A stretch of 64,000 nucleotides of DNA from Anaerotruncus colihominis (GCF_010206195.1 NZ_VIQT01000009.1:124001-188000); one strand, 5' to 3'; counted from the stretch's first letter, positions 1-9,445 are shown. The notes: generated by a model from the letters alone, not told the origin. Translations and numbers: made by a program.

Positions 1-1
1 C

Positions 2-199
2 GGCGCCGACCAGATTTCGGAGGAAAACGCCCCAATAGCCGGCCATATATTCGCTGTGATCGCGCGCCTGACGCAGCAGCTCGGGTGCGGCGGCGATTAC
101 CGTGTCGTGACCAATTGCGGTAAGCTTGCCGGACAGACGGTTGGACATCTGCATTTTCATGTGCTCGCGGGACGTAGCCTCGCCTGGCCGCCCGGCTGA
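2..199 (+). CDS. HIT family hydrolase, C-terminal part (gene cut by window start)
   Basis: The first 65 visible codons, ending in TGA at 197-199, carry the C-terminal half of a histidine-triad protein. The segment AGQTVGHLHFHVLAGR contains the HxHxHxx signature, whose histidines bind the nucleotide phosphate and catalyse hydrolysis. Family members hydrolyse purine nucleoside phosphoramidates or dinucleoside polyphosphates in the cytoplasm. The preceding text (residues IAGHIFAVIARL) fits the helix before the last strand pair. The start lies outside the window, so full length and exact subfamily cannot be judged. An intrinsic terminator follows at 205-228, so this is the last gene of its transcript. 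Confidence 0.9.
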   Translation, partial: GADQISEENAPIAGHIFAVIARLTQQLGCGGDYRVVTNCGKLAGQTVGHLHFHVLAGRSLAWPPG

Positions 200-204
200 T
201 TTTT

Positions 205-228
205 GGTCTGCCAAAACAGACCGTTTTT
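205..228 (+). terminator. Intrinsic terminator after the HIT gene
   Basis: A 6-bp stem (GGTCTG 205-210 with CAGACC 217-222) and a CCAAAA loop are followed by G and five T residues. It lies 5 bases after the HIT stop codon. Confidence 0.7.
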
Positions 229-275
229 GCTGTAAAAAAAGAACGACCGCCCTTTTCAGGAGTTTCAATCAACGA

Positions 276-308
276 CCCCGCGCCGGCCGCTTTGTGCCCG
301 GCGCGGGG
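276..308. repeat. GC-rich inverted repeat between HIT and DUF885 genes
   Basis: CCCCGCGCCGG at 276-286 is perfectly complementary to 298-308, giving an 11-bp stem with an 11-base spacer. No T run follows, so it is not a standard terminator. It sits upstream of the promoter of the next gene. Confidence 0.5.
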
Positions 309-349
309 TTGCGTTGGATATGAAAGAAACACCAGTCGCAGCCGCACGC

Positions 350-378
350 TTGTAAAACAATACGCCGCGTGGTAAAGT
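350..378 (+). promoter_or_regulatory. Sigma-A type promoter of the DUF885 lipoprotein gene
   Basis: TTGTAA at 350-355 and TAAAGT at 373-378 are separated by 17 bases. The downstream gene starts at 411, so the leader is short (about 25 bases). Confidence 0.5.
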
Positions 379-410
379 ATAAAGACAACTGATTGATGGG
401 AGGAACCTGT

Positions 411-2234
411 TTGATAAAAATAAAAAAAATTGCCGCGCTGCTGACAGCGGGTATGCTTGCGTTTTTTTCAGCGGCTTGTAACGGTCCGGTCCCGTTTGGC
501 GGGGCTGGAGAGGACGGAGGACATGTAAACGCGGACGAGGAACGTGCGCGCTTTGATGAATACCTGGAGGAGGACTTTGTCGCAACACTGGAGTCTGATC
601 TTTTGACGCTTCATTATACGCTCAAAGACCCGGCGGCATATGGCATTGAAGATGTGGAGCCGACCTTTGGAGATGTGCAGCCGCCCCTTCTTTCTGACTA
701 CGATGAGGAAATCGACCGGCTGAAAGGCTTTGACCGCTCCCTTCTGACAAAGGAGCAGCAGGAGCTTTACGAGATGCTGATGCGCTTTTACCGGCAGGAG
801 CGCGGCGCGCTTGAGCAGGGATACGCCTATTATTCGGAACCCTGCGCGCCTGACGGAGGCGTGCAGGCGTCGCTGCCGATCACCCTGTCGGAATATCAGT
901 TTTACACAGAGCAGGACGTACAGGATTACATCGCTTTGCTTGGAGATGTGGGACGCTATTACGACGACCTGGTCAAGTATGAGGAGGAACGCGCCCGCCG
1001 CGGCTTGTTTATGACGGACGATATGGTTGATCAGGTGATTGAAGGCTGTCGGACCTTTATCGCAAATCCGGAGCGGAATGTTTTAATCGCGACGTTTGAG
1101 ACGCGGTTGGATACGCTGGGCAGCCTTGATGAACAGACGCGCGCCCATTATATTGAACAAAATCATGCAGTGGTCATGGACACGGTGATCCCGGCCTATG
1201 AACGGATGATGGAAGGGTTTGAGAAGCTCAAGGGAACAGGCGTAAACCCCGGCGGCCTTTCCCATCTGGAGAAGGGGAAGGGGTATTATGAATATCTTGC
1301 AAGGAGCCTGACCGGCGTTGACGCAGCTCCGGAGGAGCTGGCCCGCCGGATCGATGAACGGTTTGGCGAATTGTTTTCACGGATGTTTCTGCTGTTGGGC
1401 GATGATGAAACATCGGAGCGTCTGATGGAGGAGATGGATGCGTTTTTGGAAGCTGACCGCGGTGAGCCGCGAGAACAGATCGATTTTTTGCATGCAGCGT
1501 CAAAGGGGATTTTCCCAGATGCGGGGGACATTTCCTACAATGTGCTGTACGTCGATCCGTCGCTGGAGGACAGCACCGCGCCGGCTTTCTATATGATCCC
1601 GCCGGCCGACGCGCCGGCTGAAAACCGGCTGTATATCAATCAGGGCCGCGATTCAGGAACCATCCTTTACGCTACGCTGGCGCATGAGGCGTATCCCGGG
1701 CATATGTATCAAAACAATTACTTTATTTCCACCAACCCGGCCATGCTTCGCCATCTGCTTTCCTACATGGGCTATAGTGAAGGGTGGGGCACCTACGCGG
1801 AGTTGTATTCCTATGAGCTGGCCGGCCTTGATGATCCCGTATTGGTCGAATTGCTCCAGATTAACAATGAGTTTTCGCTCGGCGTACTGGCGCGCAGCGA
1901 TATCGGTATCCATTACCAGGGCTGGACAGTCGAGCAGTTCGCCGCGTATCTCGATGACTTTGGATTTGATACGAACGACGCAGAGGACTTTTATTGGATG
2001 ATTGTAGCCGATCCGGGCGCATACCTGCCCTATTATATTGGTTATCTTGAGATGATCGACATTATTGACGACGCGCGTGCCCAGCTTGGCGGCCAATTTG
2101 ACATCCTCGCTGTACACAAGGCGATTCTGGACGCGGGGCCGCAACCATTTGACATGGTGCGCGCGCATGTACAGGAATATATTGATAGCGTACACGGGAC
2201 ACAAGCTTTACACAGCCTGGAGCAGGCCGCGTAA
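411..2234 (+). CDS. DUF885 family predicted metallopeptidase, lipoprotein
   Basis: This 607-residue protein belongs to the DUF885 family of predicted zinc peptidases. The signature [10 protein letters not shown] near residue 424 gives HExxxGH-type metal ligands, and a second conserved block [11 protein letters not shown] follows about 30 residues later; both are characteristic of the family. The N-terminus has a KIKK positive stretch, a hydrophobic segment and a lipobox-like SAAC, so the mature protein is probably lipid-anchored outside the membrane. TTG at 411 is chosen because GGGAGG at 398-403 gives 7-base spacing; an upstream in-frame TTG at 393 would lie on the ribosome binding site. The substrate is unknown. 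The gene is monocistronic between a promoter at 350-378 and the asnS promoter. Confidence 0.85.
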   Translation: MIKIKKIAALLTAGMLAFFSAACNGPVPFGGAGEDGGHVNADEERARFDEYLEEDFVATLESDLLTLHYTLKDPAAYGIEDVEPTFGDVQPPLLSDYDEEIDRLKGFDRSLLTKEQQELYEMLMRFYRQERGALEQGYAYYSEPCAPDGGVQASLPITLSEYQFYTEQDVQDYIALLGDVGRYYDDLVKYEEERARRGLFMTDDMVDQVIEGCRTFIANPERNVLIATFETRLDTLGSLDEQTRAHYIEQNHAVVMDTVIPAYERMMEGFEKLKGTGVNPGGLSHLEKGKGYYEYLARSLTGVDAAPEELARRIDERFGELFSRMFLLLGDDETSERLMEEMDAFLEADRGEPREQIDFLHAASKGIFPDAGDISYNVLYVDPSLEDSTAPAFYMIPPADAPAENRLYINQGRDSGTILYATLAHEAYPGHMYQNNYFISTNPAMLRHLLSYMGYSEGWGTYAELYSYELAGLDDPVLVELLQINNEFSLGVLARSDIGIHYQGWTVEQFAAYLDDFGFDTNDAEDFYWMIVADPGAYLPYYIGYLEMIDIIDDARAQLGGQFDILAVHKAILDAGPQPFDMVRAHVQEYIDSVHGTQALHSLEQAA

Positions 2235-2259
2235 AGGGCTGGATTTTGAAGGGAAGCTA

Positions 2260-2268
2260 TGTTATAAT
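2260..2268 (+). promoter_or_regulatory. Extended -10 promoter of asnS
   Basis: TGTTATAAT at 2260-2268 is a TGn extended -10 with a perfect TATAAT. The -35 position (about 2240-2245, TGGATT) is poor, as is usual for extended -10 promoters. The asnS start is 68 bases downstream. Confidence 0.55.
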
Positions 2269-2335
2269 ACCATTCATCAACATTGAGCCGCGGGCGTATT
2301 GCGCAAAGCGGCCGCAACCGGAAAGAGGGAACATT

Positions 2336-3730
2336 GTGAAAAGGACAGAAATCAAGCAGCTATTTGCTGCGCCGGAGTCATTTGATGGCGCTGAGGTAAC
2401 TGTATGCGGATGGATCCGCACGATCCGTGATTCCAAATCGATTGGATTTATCGAGCTGAACGATGGTTCGGCGTTTAAGAACCTCCAGGTTATTCTGGAG
2501 ACGGAGAAGGTTTCCAATTTTGCGGAGATTGTAAAGCTCAATGTTGGCAGCTCCATCTGCGTGCGCGGCCATGTGATTCTGACGCCGCAGGCCAAGCAGC
2601 CGCTGGAAGTTCATGCTGACGAGGTTGTGCTTGAAGGCGCGTCCACGCCGGATTATCCGCTCCAGAAAAAGCGCCATACGCTGGAATTTTTGCGCTCGAT
2701 CGCGCATCTGCGTCCGCGCACCAATACCTTTGAGGCCGTATTCCGTGTGCGGAGTGTGGCTGCTTATGCCATCCATCGTTTCTTCAATGAGCGCGGCTTT
2801 GTCTACGCGCATACGCCGCTGATCACAGGAAGCGACTGTGAAGGCGCCGGTGAAATGTTCCGGGTTACTACGCTTGATCCGAAGAACCCGCCCCTCACCG
2901 AGGACGGCGCGGTGGACTATTCGCAGGACTTTTTCGGAAAGCCTACAAGTCTGACGGTCTCCGGCCAGCTCGAGGGCGAGTGCATGGCTATGGCGTTCGG
3001 CAAGATTTACACCTTTGGGCCGACCTTCCGCGCCGAAAATTCCAACACGGCGCGCCATGCCGCCGAATTTTGGATGATCGAACCGGAGATCGCTTTCGCC
3101 GATTTAACTGACAATATGGAGCTTGCCGAGGACATGATCAAATACGTCCTTTCCTATATACTGGAGCAGTGCCCGCAGGAGATGGCGTTTTTCAACAGCT
3201 TCTACGATAAGGGCCTGATTGAAAGGTTGGGCGGCATCATTTCTTCTGACTTTGGCCGCATTACCTACACCGAAGCGATTGAGATACTGGAGAAGGCGAA
3301 GGATCAGTTCCAGTATCCCATCTATTGGGGGTGTGATTTACAGACGGAGCATGAGCGTTATTTGACTGAACAGGTCATGAAGCGTCCAGTGTTTGTGACA
3401 GATTATCCAAAGGAGATCAAGGCGTTTTATATGCGCCTGAACGACGACCAGAAAACGGTCGCCGCGGTCGACCTTCTTGCGCCCGGCATCGGGGAGATCA
3501 TTGGAGGCAGCCAGCGTGAGGAGCGCCTTGACGTGCTGCTTTCCCGCATGGACGAACTTGGGCTTAACCCTGCCGATTATAGCTGGTACCTCGACCTGAG
3601 GCGGTACGGCGGTACGAAACACGCCGGTTATGGGTTGGGATTCGAGCGCTTGATTATGTATATTACGGGTATTTCCAACATCCGTGATGTTTTACCCTTC
3701 CCGCGTACCACCGGATCCGCCGAATACTGA
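2336..3730 (+). CDS. asnS: Asparaginyl-tRNA synthetase
   Basis: The 464-residue product charges tRNA-Asn with asparagine in the cytoplasm. The N-terminal OB-fold anticodon-binding domain (residues about 10-110, with [18 protein letters not shown]) precedes a class II catalytic core containing [30 protein letters not shown] (motif 2) and [13 protein letters not shown] (motif 3). [12 protein letters not shown] is typical of AsnRS. Length matches the usual 460-465 residues. GTG at 2336 is preferred over an upstream in-frame start at 2246 because a GAAAGAGGGA ribosome binding site precedes it and the homologous N-terminus begins here. A strong terminator follows the stop. Confidence 0.96.
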   Translation: MKRTEIKQLFAAPESFDGAEVTVCGWIRTIRDSKSIGFIELNDGSAFKNLQVILETEKVSNFAEIVKLNVGSSICVRGHVILTPQAKQPLEVHADEVVLEGASTPDYPLQKKRHTLEFLRSIAHLRPRTNTFEAVFRVRSVAAYAIHRFFNERGFVYAHTPLITGSDCEGAGEMFRVTTLDPKNPPLTEDGAVDYSQDFFGKPTSLTVSGQLEGECMAMAFGKIYTFGPTFRAENSNTARHAAEFWMIEPEIAFADLTDNMELAEDMIKYVLSYILEQCPQEMAFFNSFYDKGLIERLGGIISSDFGRITYTEAIEILEKAKDQFQYPIYWGCDLQTEHERYLTEQVMKRPVFVTDYPKEIKAFYMRLNDDQKTVAAVDLLAPGIGEIIGGSQREERLDVLLSRMDELGLNPADYSWYLDLRRYGGTKHAGYGLGFERLIMYITGISNIRDVLPFPRTTGSAEY

Positions 3731-4077
3731 TAACAGCGCCCGCTCCGCCGAAAGGCGGGGCGGGCGTTTTCAACTGAAAAACAGTTAAAACCTGGGTTGA
3801 TTCTCGTTCAGAATCATGAATTTTGCAAGAATCGAAAATTCATCTTGCAAAAAAGATGGATTTCGCATATACTATAGAAGTAGAAACAATCGCCTTGGCG
3901 GTTGTTTTGTTTTGGATTTGTGTGTGTGGAACGGCAGCGGCGGCGGCGCCAGCCGGTCCGGTATATGCAAAACGGCGTTTAGACAGCAAAAACAGCCGTC
4001 CAGGCCGCTTGCGGCCTGGCGCAAAAGTATTCGCCGCGGCCTTTTTAAAAAGAGCCGGGCATGGGAGGATTCTATCA
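3731..4077. other. 347-bp non-coding gap: terminator, alternative hairpins, candidate promoter and leader
   Basis: After the asnS terminator the gap holds two overlapping inverted repeats at 3817-3852, a candidate promoter (TTGCAA 3846-3851, TATACT 3868-3873, 16-base spacer), a hairpin at about 3886-3909 followed by a T-rich stretch (TTTTGTTTT), and an 8-bp perfect hairpin CCAGGCCG/CGGCCTGG at 4000-4019. I do not recognise a known riboswitch. The downstream aminotransferase gene starts at 4078, so its leader would be about 200 bases with an early terminator-like hairpin. Confidence 0.5.
3737..3770 (+). terminator. Intrinsic terminator after asnS
   Basis: A 13-bp GC-rich stem with one G-T pair (left arm 3737-3749, GAAA-type loop, right arm to 3766) is followed by TTTT, 6 bases after the asnS stop. 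Confidence 0.85.
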
Positions 4078-5364
4078 ATGTCATTATTCAGTGAACTGAG
4101 CCGGAACGAACTGGAAAAGCTGCATACAGAATTGCTCGGACAATATGAGGATTATCTGGGAAGAAGCCTCAAGCTCGATATGTCGCGCGGAAAGCCCTCG
4201 CCCGATCAGTTAAACCTTGTGAGCGGTATGCTCGACGTTGTGAATTCGACGACTTCGCCTCTGTCAGTCGATGGGGTCGATTGCCGCAACTACGGCGATT
4301 TTGACGGCATCCCCGAATGCAAGGCAATTTTCTGCGATATGCTAGGCGTCAGCCTTGACGAGCTGTTTATCTGCGGCAATTCAAGCCTCTCCATTATGTA
4401 CGACGCCATCGGCAAGATGGTTCTTTATGGCGTGCGCCCAGGCGCAACGCCCTGGTGCAAGCTTGACCATGTGAAATTTCTTTGCCCGGTTCCGGGCTAT
4501 GACCGCCATTTTGCGATTACTGAACGGTATGGCATCGAGATGATCCCCGTTGATATGACGCCTGAGGGACCGGATATGGACACAGTTGAACGGCTTGTCG
4601 CGTCAGACGCGTCGATCAAGGGCATTTGGTGCGTGCCGAAATATTCGAATCCGGATGGAATCACTTATTCTGACGAGACGGTTCGCCGCTTTGCCCGGAT
4701 GAAAACGGCTGCGGATGATTTTATGATTATGTGGGATAACGCCTACGCGGTACATGATTTGCATCCGGAACATCGCGATACACTGATCAATATTCTTGAC
4801 GAATGCAAGAAGGCAGGGGACCCGAACCGTGTGATGATTTTCGCATCGACATCAAAAATCACCTATGCGGGCGCGGGCGTTGCGGCATTTGCCTGTGCGC
4901 AGGAAGTGATGGAGCGCATGAAAAAGCTGCTGACTATTCAGACGATCGGCTTTGATAAAATGAATATGCTGCGTCATGCGCGCTATTTTAAGAATCTCGA
5001 CGGTATTATGGCGCATATGGACAAACAGGCGGAGCTGGTGCGTCCGAAATTCAGGACCGTACTGGATGCATTCGAAAGGGAGCTTGGAGGCAAGGGCGTT
5101 GCGGAATGGATCAATCCGAACGGAGGATATTTTATTTCGCTCAACGTGATGGATGGTTGTGCAAAGCGTGTTGTGCAGCTCTGCAAGGATGCAGGCGTTG
5201 TGCTGACTTCGCCGGGGTCGACTTATCCGTATGGAAACGATCCGCGCGACCGCAATATCCGTATCGCGCCGACTTACCCGTCTATCCCTGAGCTTGAATG
5301 CGCGGTTTCGCTGCTGTGTGTCTGTACAAAGCTGGCGGCGGTTGAAAAGCTGCTGCGTTCATAA
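4078..5364 (+). CDS. PLP-dependent aminotransferase, type Ic aspartate aminotransferase-like
   Basis: This 428-residue fold-type I aminotransferase resembles the bacterial family of about 420-430 residues whose N-terminus carries LDMSRGKPSPDQL, described as type Ic aspartate aminotransferases (Pfam alanine-glyoxylate-like family, formerly Aminotran_MocR). The likely PLP-binding lysine is in STSKITYAGAG, and the C-terminal NGGYFISLNV and RIAPTYP blocks are also family features. It probably transfers amino groups between aspartate or a similar amino acid and 2-oxoglutarate; the substrate is inferred, not seen. ATG at 4078 is chosen because GGGAGG at 4063-4068 precedes it at 9 bases; an in-frame extension upstream to 3823 has low-complexity, GC-biased composition unlike a protein N-terminus. 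A long hairpin follows the stop. Confidence 0.85.
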   Translation: MSLFSELSRNELEKLHTELLGQYEDYLGRSLKLDMSRGKPSPDQLNLVSGMLDVVNSTTSPLSVDGVDCRNYGDFDGIPECKAIFCDMLGVSLDELFICGNSSLSIMYDAIGKMVLYGVRPGATPWCKLDHVKFLCPVPGYDRHFAITERYGIEMIPVDMTPEGPDMDTVERLVASDASIKGIWCVPKYSNPDGITYSDETVRRFARMKTAADDFMIMWDNAYAVHDLHPEHRDTLINILDECKKAGDPNRVMIFASTSKITYAGAGVAAFACAQEVMERMKKLLTIQTIGFDKMNMLRHARYFKNLDGIMAHMDKQAELVRPKFRTVLDAFERELGGKGVAEWINPNGGYFISLNVMDGCAKRVVQLCKDAGVVLTSPGSTYPYGNDPRDRNIRIAPTYPSIPELECAVSLLCVCTKLAAVEKLLRS

Positions 5365-5375
5365 CAGACAGATAA

Positions 5376-5410
5376 AACCGGCGGATGATTGTTCCAATCA
5401 CCCGCCGGTT
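5376..5410. terminator. Long hairpin after the aminotransferase gene, probable terminator
   Basis: AACCGGCGG (5376-5384) pairs with CCGCCGGTT (5402-5410), and the stem continues inward with TGATT/AATCA after one A-C mismatch. The T tract is weak, but position 11 bases after the stop fits a terminator. The -10 of the purB promoter begins just after it. Confidence 0.55.
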
Positions 5411-5411
5411 A

Positions 5412-5420
5412 TGCTATACT
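5412..5420 (+). promoter_or_regulatory. Extended -10 promoter of purB
   Basis: TGCTATACT at 5412-5420 is a TGn extended -10 element. The upstream -35 overlaps the terminator hairpin. The purB start lies 54 bases downstream. Confidence 0.5.
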
Positions 5421-5474
5421 TGTTTCGTTATATTGCTCCGGTCTGAGTGGCCGGAGAGGGAAAGGATGTTGCAA

Positions 5475-6908
5475 ATGGCGCACGACCGCTATGAAAGTCC
5501 GTTCTGCACCCGCTACGCAAGCGAGGAAATGCAGTATATCTTTTCAAACGACAATAAGTTTAAAACCTGGCGCAGGCTGTGGATTGCGCTTGCAAAGGCG
5601 GAACAGCGCCAGGGCCTAGCCATTACAGACGCGCAGATCGCCGAACTGGAGGCGTATGCGGAGGATATCAATTATGAGGTCGCCGAGGCGCGCGAAAAAG
5701 AGGTGCGTCATGATGTGATGAGCCATGTTTACGCCTATGGTGTACAGTGCCCCGGTGCGAAAGGGATCATCCATCTCGGCGCGACAAGCTGCTATGTCGG
5801 CGACAATACGGATATCATTGTAATGCGCGAGGGACTGCGCGTCATCCGGCGCAAGCTGATCAATGTGATCGCGTTGCTTGCCGGCTTTGCGGACAGGTAT
5901 AAGGACATGCCGGCGCTCGCCTATACACATTTGCAGCCGGCGCAGCTAACGACGGTCGGCAAACGCGCGACGCTTTGGATCAATGAATTGATGATAGATC
6001 TTGAGGAGTGCGAACGGCGTATCGCATCGCTCAAACTGCTTGGAAGCAAGGGGACAACAGGCACGCAGGCAAGCTTTGTCGAGCTGTTTGACGGCGACGG
6101 TGAAAAGATCAAGGCGCTCGAAGCCGATATCGCCGGGCAGATGGGCTTTGACGCGGTTGTGCCTGTCTCCGGGCAGACCTATTCCCGCAAGGTTGACAGC
6201 CTGGTGGCCAATGTTTTATCGGGGATTGCGCAGAGTGCCGGAAAATTTTCAAACGATCTGCGTATCCTCGCAAATTTTAAGGAGATGGAGGAGCCGTTTG
6301 AAGCACATCAGATCGGCTCGTCGGCTATGCCGTACAAGCGCAACCCGATGCGCAGCGAACGCATTACAGCGTTGGCGCGCTATGTGATGACGGACGCGCT
6401 CAACCCCGCCCTGACCGCTTCAACACAGTGGTTTGAACGTACGCTCGACGACAGCGCCAATAAGCGCATCGCGGTCGCGGAGGCGTTTTTGGCGACAGAC
6501 GCGATTTTAAAGCTCATGCTCAACGTCTGCGACGGGCTTGTTGTATATCCGAAGGTGGTGCGCCAGCGCGTTATGCGCGAGCTGCCGTTTATGGCGACAG
6601 AGAATATCATGATGGACGCTGTGCGCCGCGGCGGCGACCGGCAGGAGTTACACGAGCGCCTGCGCGTTCACTCGCTCGCCGCGGCCAGGCGCGTCAAGGA
6701 GGAGGGCGAAGAAAACGACCTGATCGACCGGATTTGCAAAGATCCGGCTTTCAGGCTCAAGCGCGAGGATGTAGAGGCTGTGCTGGAGCCTTCGCGTTTT
6801 ACAGGCCGAAGCGCGCAGCAGGTCGAAGAATATCTGAGCGGCGTTGTGCGCCCCATGCTCAATGAAAACAGCGGGCTGCTTGGCGAGCGCGCGCAGCTTT
6901 CCGTCTAA
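5475..6908 (+). CDS. purB: Adenylosuccinate lyase
   Basis: The 477-residue enzyme of the fumarase/aspartase superfamily catalyses two purine steps: SAICAR to AICAR plus fumarate, and adenylosuccinate to AMP plus fumarate. The N-terminal DRYESPF..RYASEEMQYIFS is diagnostic of this Firmicutes PurB clade. GSSAMPYKRNPMRSER near residue 285 is the flexible signature loop with the catalytic serine, and HLGATSCYVGDN is a further conserved block. ATG at 5475 is chosen for AAAGGA at 8-base spacing; ATG at 5466, three codons earlier, is also possible. It stands alone, away from other pur genes. Confidence 0.95.
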   Translation: MAHDRYESPFCTRYASEEMQYIFSNDNKFKTWRRLWIALAKAEQRQGLAITDAQIAELEAYAEDINYEVAEAREKEVRHDVMSHVYAYGVQCPGAKGIIHLGATSCYVGDNTDIIVMREGLRVIRRKLINVIALLAGFADRYKDMPALAYTHLQPAQLTTVGKRATLWINELMIDLEECERRIASLKLLGSKGTTGTQASFVELFDGDGEKIKALEADIAGQMGFDAVVPVSGQTYSRKVDSLVANVLSGIAQSAGKFSNDLRILANFKEMEEPFEAHQIGSSAMPYKRNPMRSERITALARYVMTDALNPALTASTQWFERTLDDSANKRIAVAEAFLATDAILKLMLNVCDGLVVYPKVVRQRVMRELPFMATENIMMDAVRRGGDRQELHERLRVHSLAAARRVKEEGEENDLIDRICKDPAFRLKREDVEAVLEPSRFTGRSAQQVEEYLSGVVRPMLNENSGLLGERAQLSV

Positions 6909-6966
6909 AAGGAGCAAAAGGCGGGCATACTCTGACTGATGCGCGCGCGGCCTGCCAAAAAATGAA

Positions 6967-6995
6967 TTGACTTTTGGAACCATATCCCATATAAT
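6967..6995 (+). promoter_or_regulatory. Strong sigma-A promoter of secD-secF
   Basis: TTGACT at 6967-6972 and a perfect TATAAT at 6990-6995 are separated by 17 bases. The transcript would begin near 7002, leaving an untranslated leader of about 140 bases. Confidence 0.85.
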
Positions 6996-7002
6996 TAAAA
7001 AA

Positions 7003-7104
7003 GTGTCGCATTGCGCGGATCCGGACTGGTCCGGGTGAAAGCGCAGCGCGCGTGGCATCATGAAACCTTGACCGGCCGGACAGCAATCATCGTCCCGCCG
7101 ACAC
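7003..7104 (+). other. Structured leader RNA upstream of secD (unidentified)
   Basis: The leader is closed by GTGTCG (7003-7008) pairing with CGACAC (7099-7104). Inside, TGCGC (7012-7016) pairs with GCGCA (7041-7045) around a nested CCGGA-CTGG-TCCGG hairpin at 7021-7034. I compared it by eye with known riboswitch consensus sequences (SAM, TPP, FMN, cobalamin, ZTP, c-di-GMP, THF) and with SRP RNA and found no match. It may be a regulatory leader or simply GC-rich sequence. Confidence 0.4.
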
Positions 7105-7144
7105 CCGCAGGGCGCGGGCTTGGGTTTGCAAGGAGGACAAGTTA

Positions 7145-8506
7145 ATGAGAAAGGTTGGAAAACCAGTGGTTTTCGTCATTGTGGCGATTATCATTGTTTT
7201 CACGACGTTGGCGTTCTTCGGCATATCGACAAGCTACGGCGATATCACAACGACCTATATCAAGGGTGTTGACGATATCCGTTGGGGCATCGATATCCGC
7301 GGCGGCGTCGACGTGACGTTCACGCCGCCCGAAGGATACGACGCGACGCCGGACGAGATGGCCGCCGCCGAATCCATTATTAAAGTACGCCTGGTGTCGC
7401 AGAACATCACGGATTATGAGACGTATGTCGACGAGGCGAAAGACCGTATCATTGTCCGTTTCCCCTGGAAAGAGGGCGAAACAGACTTTAATCCCGAGCA
7501 GGCGGTCAAGGAGCTTGGCGAAACGGCTTTGCTGACGTTCCGGGAGAATCAGAGCGGACCGGTTGTGATTGAAGGCAAGCATGTGAAATCTGCCAGCGCG
7601 GAGCCTTCGCCCGACGGCCGCGGCTCCCAGGTCAAACTTGAACTGACTGGTGAGGGCGCGGAGCTGTTCTCCGACGCTACGGGCCGGCTGATCGGCCAGC
7701 AGATTTCGATCTGGATGGATGACACGATGATTTCGGCGCCGCGCGTCGACAGTCAGATCCCCGGCGGCGTCGCCTACATCACAGGCGGTGCGCAGGGCTT
7801 TGACGTCAAGGAGGCCAAGGCGCTTGCCGATCGCATCAACGGCGGCGCGCTTCCCTTTAAGCTTGAAACGGAGAATTTCTCGACCATTTCACCGACGCTC
7901 GGTTTCGGCGCGCGCGACGCAATGGTCACAGCCGGCGTCATCGCTTTCATTCTCGTTGCGATTTTTATCATCATCATGTACCGTATGTGCGGCGTCGTCG
8001 CCTCCATTGCGCTTGTCGGCCAGGTGGCGGGCATGATCGCCTGTCTGACCGGCTTCTTTGCGCCGTTCCCGTCGTTTACATTGACGCTGCCCGGTATCGC
8101 CGGAATCATCCTTTCGATCGGTATGGGCGTTGATGCGAATGTCATCACCTCCGAACGTATTAAAGAGGAACTGCGCAACGGTAAGACGCTCGACGGTGCG
8201 ATCGATTCTGGTTTCCAGCGTACATTTTCCGCAATTTTTGACGGAAATATCACGATGGTGATCGTCGCGATTATTCTGATGGGTGCGTTTGGACCGCCGC
8301 AAAGTGTCTTTAATTCACTTTTATCGCCGATTTTCCGTTGGTTCGGCCCGTCCGCGACAGGCGCGATCTATTCGTTCGGCTTTACCTTGATCGTCGGCGT
8401 CATCTTTAACTTTATCATGGGCGTGACCGCCTCAAGGCTGATGCTCAAGTCGGTTTCAAAGTTTAAGCCGTTCAAGAAGCCTTGGCTGTTTGGAGGTGCG
8501 AAATAA
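7145..8506 (+). CDS. secD: Protein translocase subunit SecD
   Basis: SecD (453 residues) works with SecF and SecYEG at the membrane, using the proton gradient to pull translocating proteins outward. An N-terminal membrane helix (residues 7-27) is followed by the SecD motif region WGIDIRGGVDVTF, a periplasm-facing-type domain, and a C-terminal five-helix RND-like bundle (from about residue 255) with GIAGIILSIGMGVDANVITSERIKEE, the conserved D/ERIxEE block. AAGGAGGA at 7129-7136 sets the ATG at 7145. The stop overlaps the secF start by one base, so the two are translationally coupled. Length is shorter than E. coli SecD (615) but usual for Firmicutes split SecD. Confidence 0.95.
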   Translation: MRKVGKPVVFVIVAIIIVFTTLAFFGISTSYGDITTTYIKGVDDIRWGIDIRGGVDVTFTPPEGYDATPDEMAAAESIIKVRLVSQNITDYETYVDEAKDRIIVRFPWKEGETDFNPEQAVKELGETALLTFRENQSGPVVIEGKHVKSASAEPSPDGRGSQVKLELTGEGAELFSDATGRLIGQQISIWMDDTMISAPRVDSQIPGGVAYITGGAQGFDVKEAKALADRINGGALPFKLETENFSTISPTLGFGARDAMVTAGVIAFILVAIFIIIMYRMCGVVASIALVGQVAGMIACLTGFFAPFPSFTLTLPGIAGIILSIGMGVDANVITSERIKEELRNGKTLDGAIDSGFQRTFSAIFDGNITMVIVAIILMGAFGPPQSVFNSLLSPIFRWFGPSATGAIYSFGFTLIVGVIFNFIMGVTASRLMLKSVSKFKPFKKPWLFGGAK

Positions 8507-9435
8507 TGAAACAGGTTGATATCGTTGGACGCCGGAAAATCTGGTTTTCCATCTCGTCCGCGCTGATTGTTTTGATTATTGTCGCTTCATTTGTCCTCGG
8601 CGTCAAGCTGGATATTCAGTTCAGCGGCGGTACGATCATTACGTACACCTTTACCGGGCAGGCGGATAAGGCCAGCTTTGAAAAGACGGTCGAGGATTCG
8701 CTTGGCCAGCCGGTTACGCTACGCGAGCAGTATGATGTAAATACAGGTCTGCCAAATTATATCATTACGCTGACAAATAAATCTGGTATTACGCCGGATC
8801 AGCAGATCGCTGTGAACGAGGCGCTTCAGGCGCAGTTCCCGGAGAACCATGTGGATGCAGCCAGCATCAGCAATGTGGATCCGACGATCGGACGTGATTT
8901 TTTCCTCAAATCAGTTGTTGCAGTCTTGGCTGCGTCGATTTTGATGATCATTTACATCGCTTTTCGTTTCCGCAAAATGAACGGCTGGTCGGCGGGCGTA
9001 ATCGCAGTCATGGCGTTGCTGCACGATCTGATTATTGCTTATGGTGCGTTTGTCATCTGCGGATTCCCGCTTAATGACAGCTTTATTGCCGTTATGCTGA
9101 CGATTTTGGGCTATTCAATCAATAACACGATTATTGTTTACGACCGTGTTCGTGAAAACCGCCGCCTGTTGCCTGCCAAGACGACGTATAAGGACTTGGT
9201 TAATGTATCGGTCAATCAGTCGATGACGCGTTCCATCAATACGACGGTTTCGACGGTGATCGCAGTTGGCTGTGTCTGCGCGATGTCGCTGATTTATCAT
9301 GTCAACTCGATTTTGACATTCTCGTTGCCGCTGCTGGTCGGTATGTTTGCGGGATTCTTCTCCTCCATTTTTATTTCCGGTCCCCTTTGGGCCTTCTGGC
9401 AGGAGCATAAACGCGTGCAGAAATCATCTTCGTAA
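8506..9435 (+). CDS. secF: Protein translocase subunit SecF
   Basis: SecF (309 residues) completes the SecDF translocation motor. It has an N-terminal membrane helix (residues about 15-35), the motif LDIQFSGGTIITY, an extracellular domain and five C-terminal helices, including GYSINNTIIVYDRVRENRR, the signature that pairs with the SecD equivalent. The ATG at 8506 overlaps the secD TAA, and GGAGGT in the end of secD is the ribosome binding site; an in-frame start at 8482 inside secD is less likely. A clear inverted-repeat terminator follows at 9446-9473. Firmicutes often fuse SecD and SecF; here they are separate. Confidence 0.95.
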   Translation: MKQVDIVGRRKIWFSISSALIVLIIVASFVLGVKLDIQFSGGTIITYTFTGQADKASFEKTVEDSLGQPVTLREQYDVNTGLPNYIITLTNKSGITPDQQIAVNEALQAQFPENHVDAASISNVDPTIGRDFFLKSVVAVLAASILMIIYIAFRFRKMNGWSAGVIAVMALLHDLIIAYGAFVICGFPLNDSFIAVMLTILGYSINNTIIVYDRVRENRRLLPAKTTYKDLVNVSVNQSMTRSINTTVSTVIAVGCVCAMSLIYHVNSILTFSLPLLVGMFAGFFSSIFISGPLWAFWQEHKRVQKSSS

Positions 9436-9445
9436 CAAACGCTCA

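Noticed and set aside
126-323. 65-codon plus-strand frame at the left edge
   Set aside because: Overlaps the end of the HIT gene in another frame and runs through its terminator.
7003-7104. SRP RNA or a known riboswitch in the secD leader
   Set aside because: The conserved GGAAGC-type SRP loop and the known riboswitch core motifs are absent.
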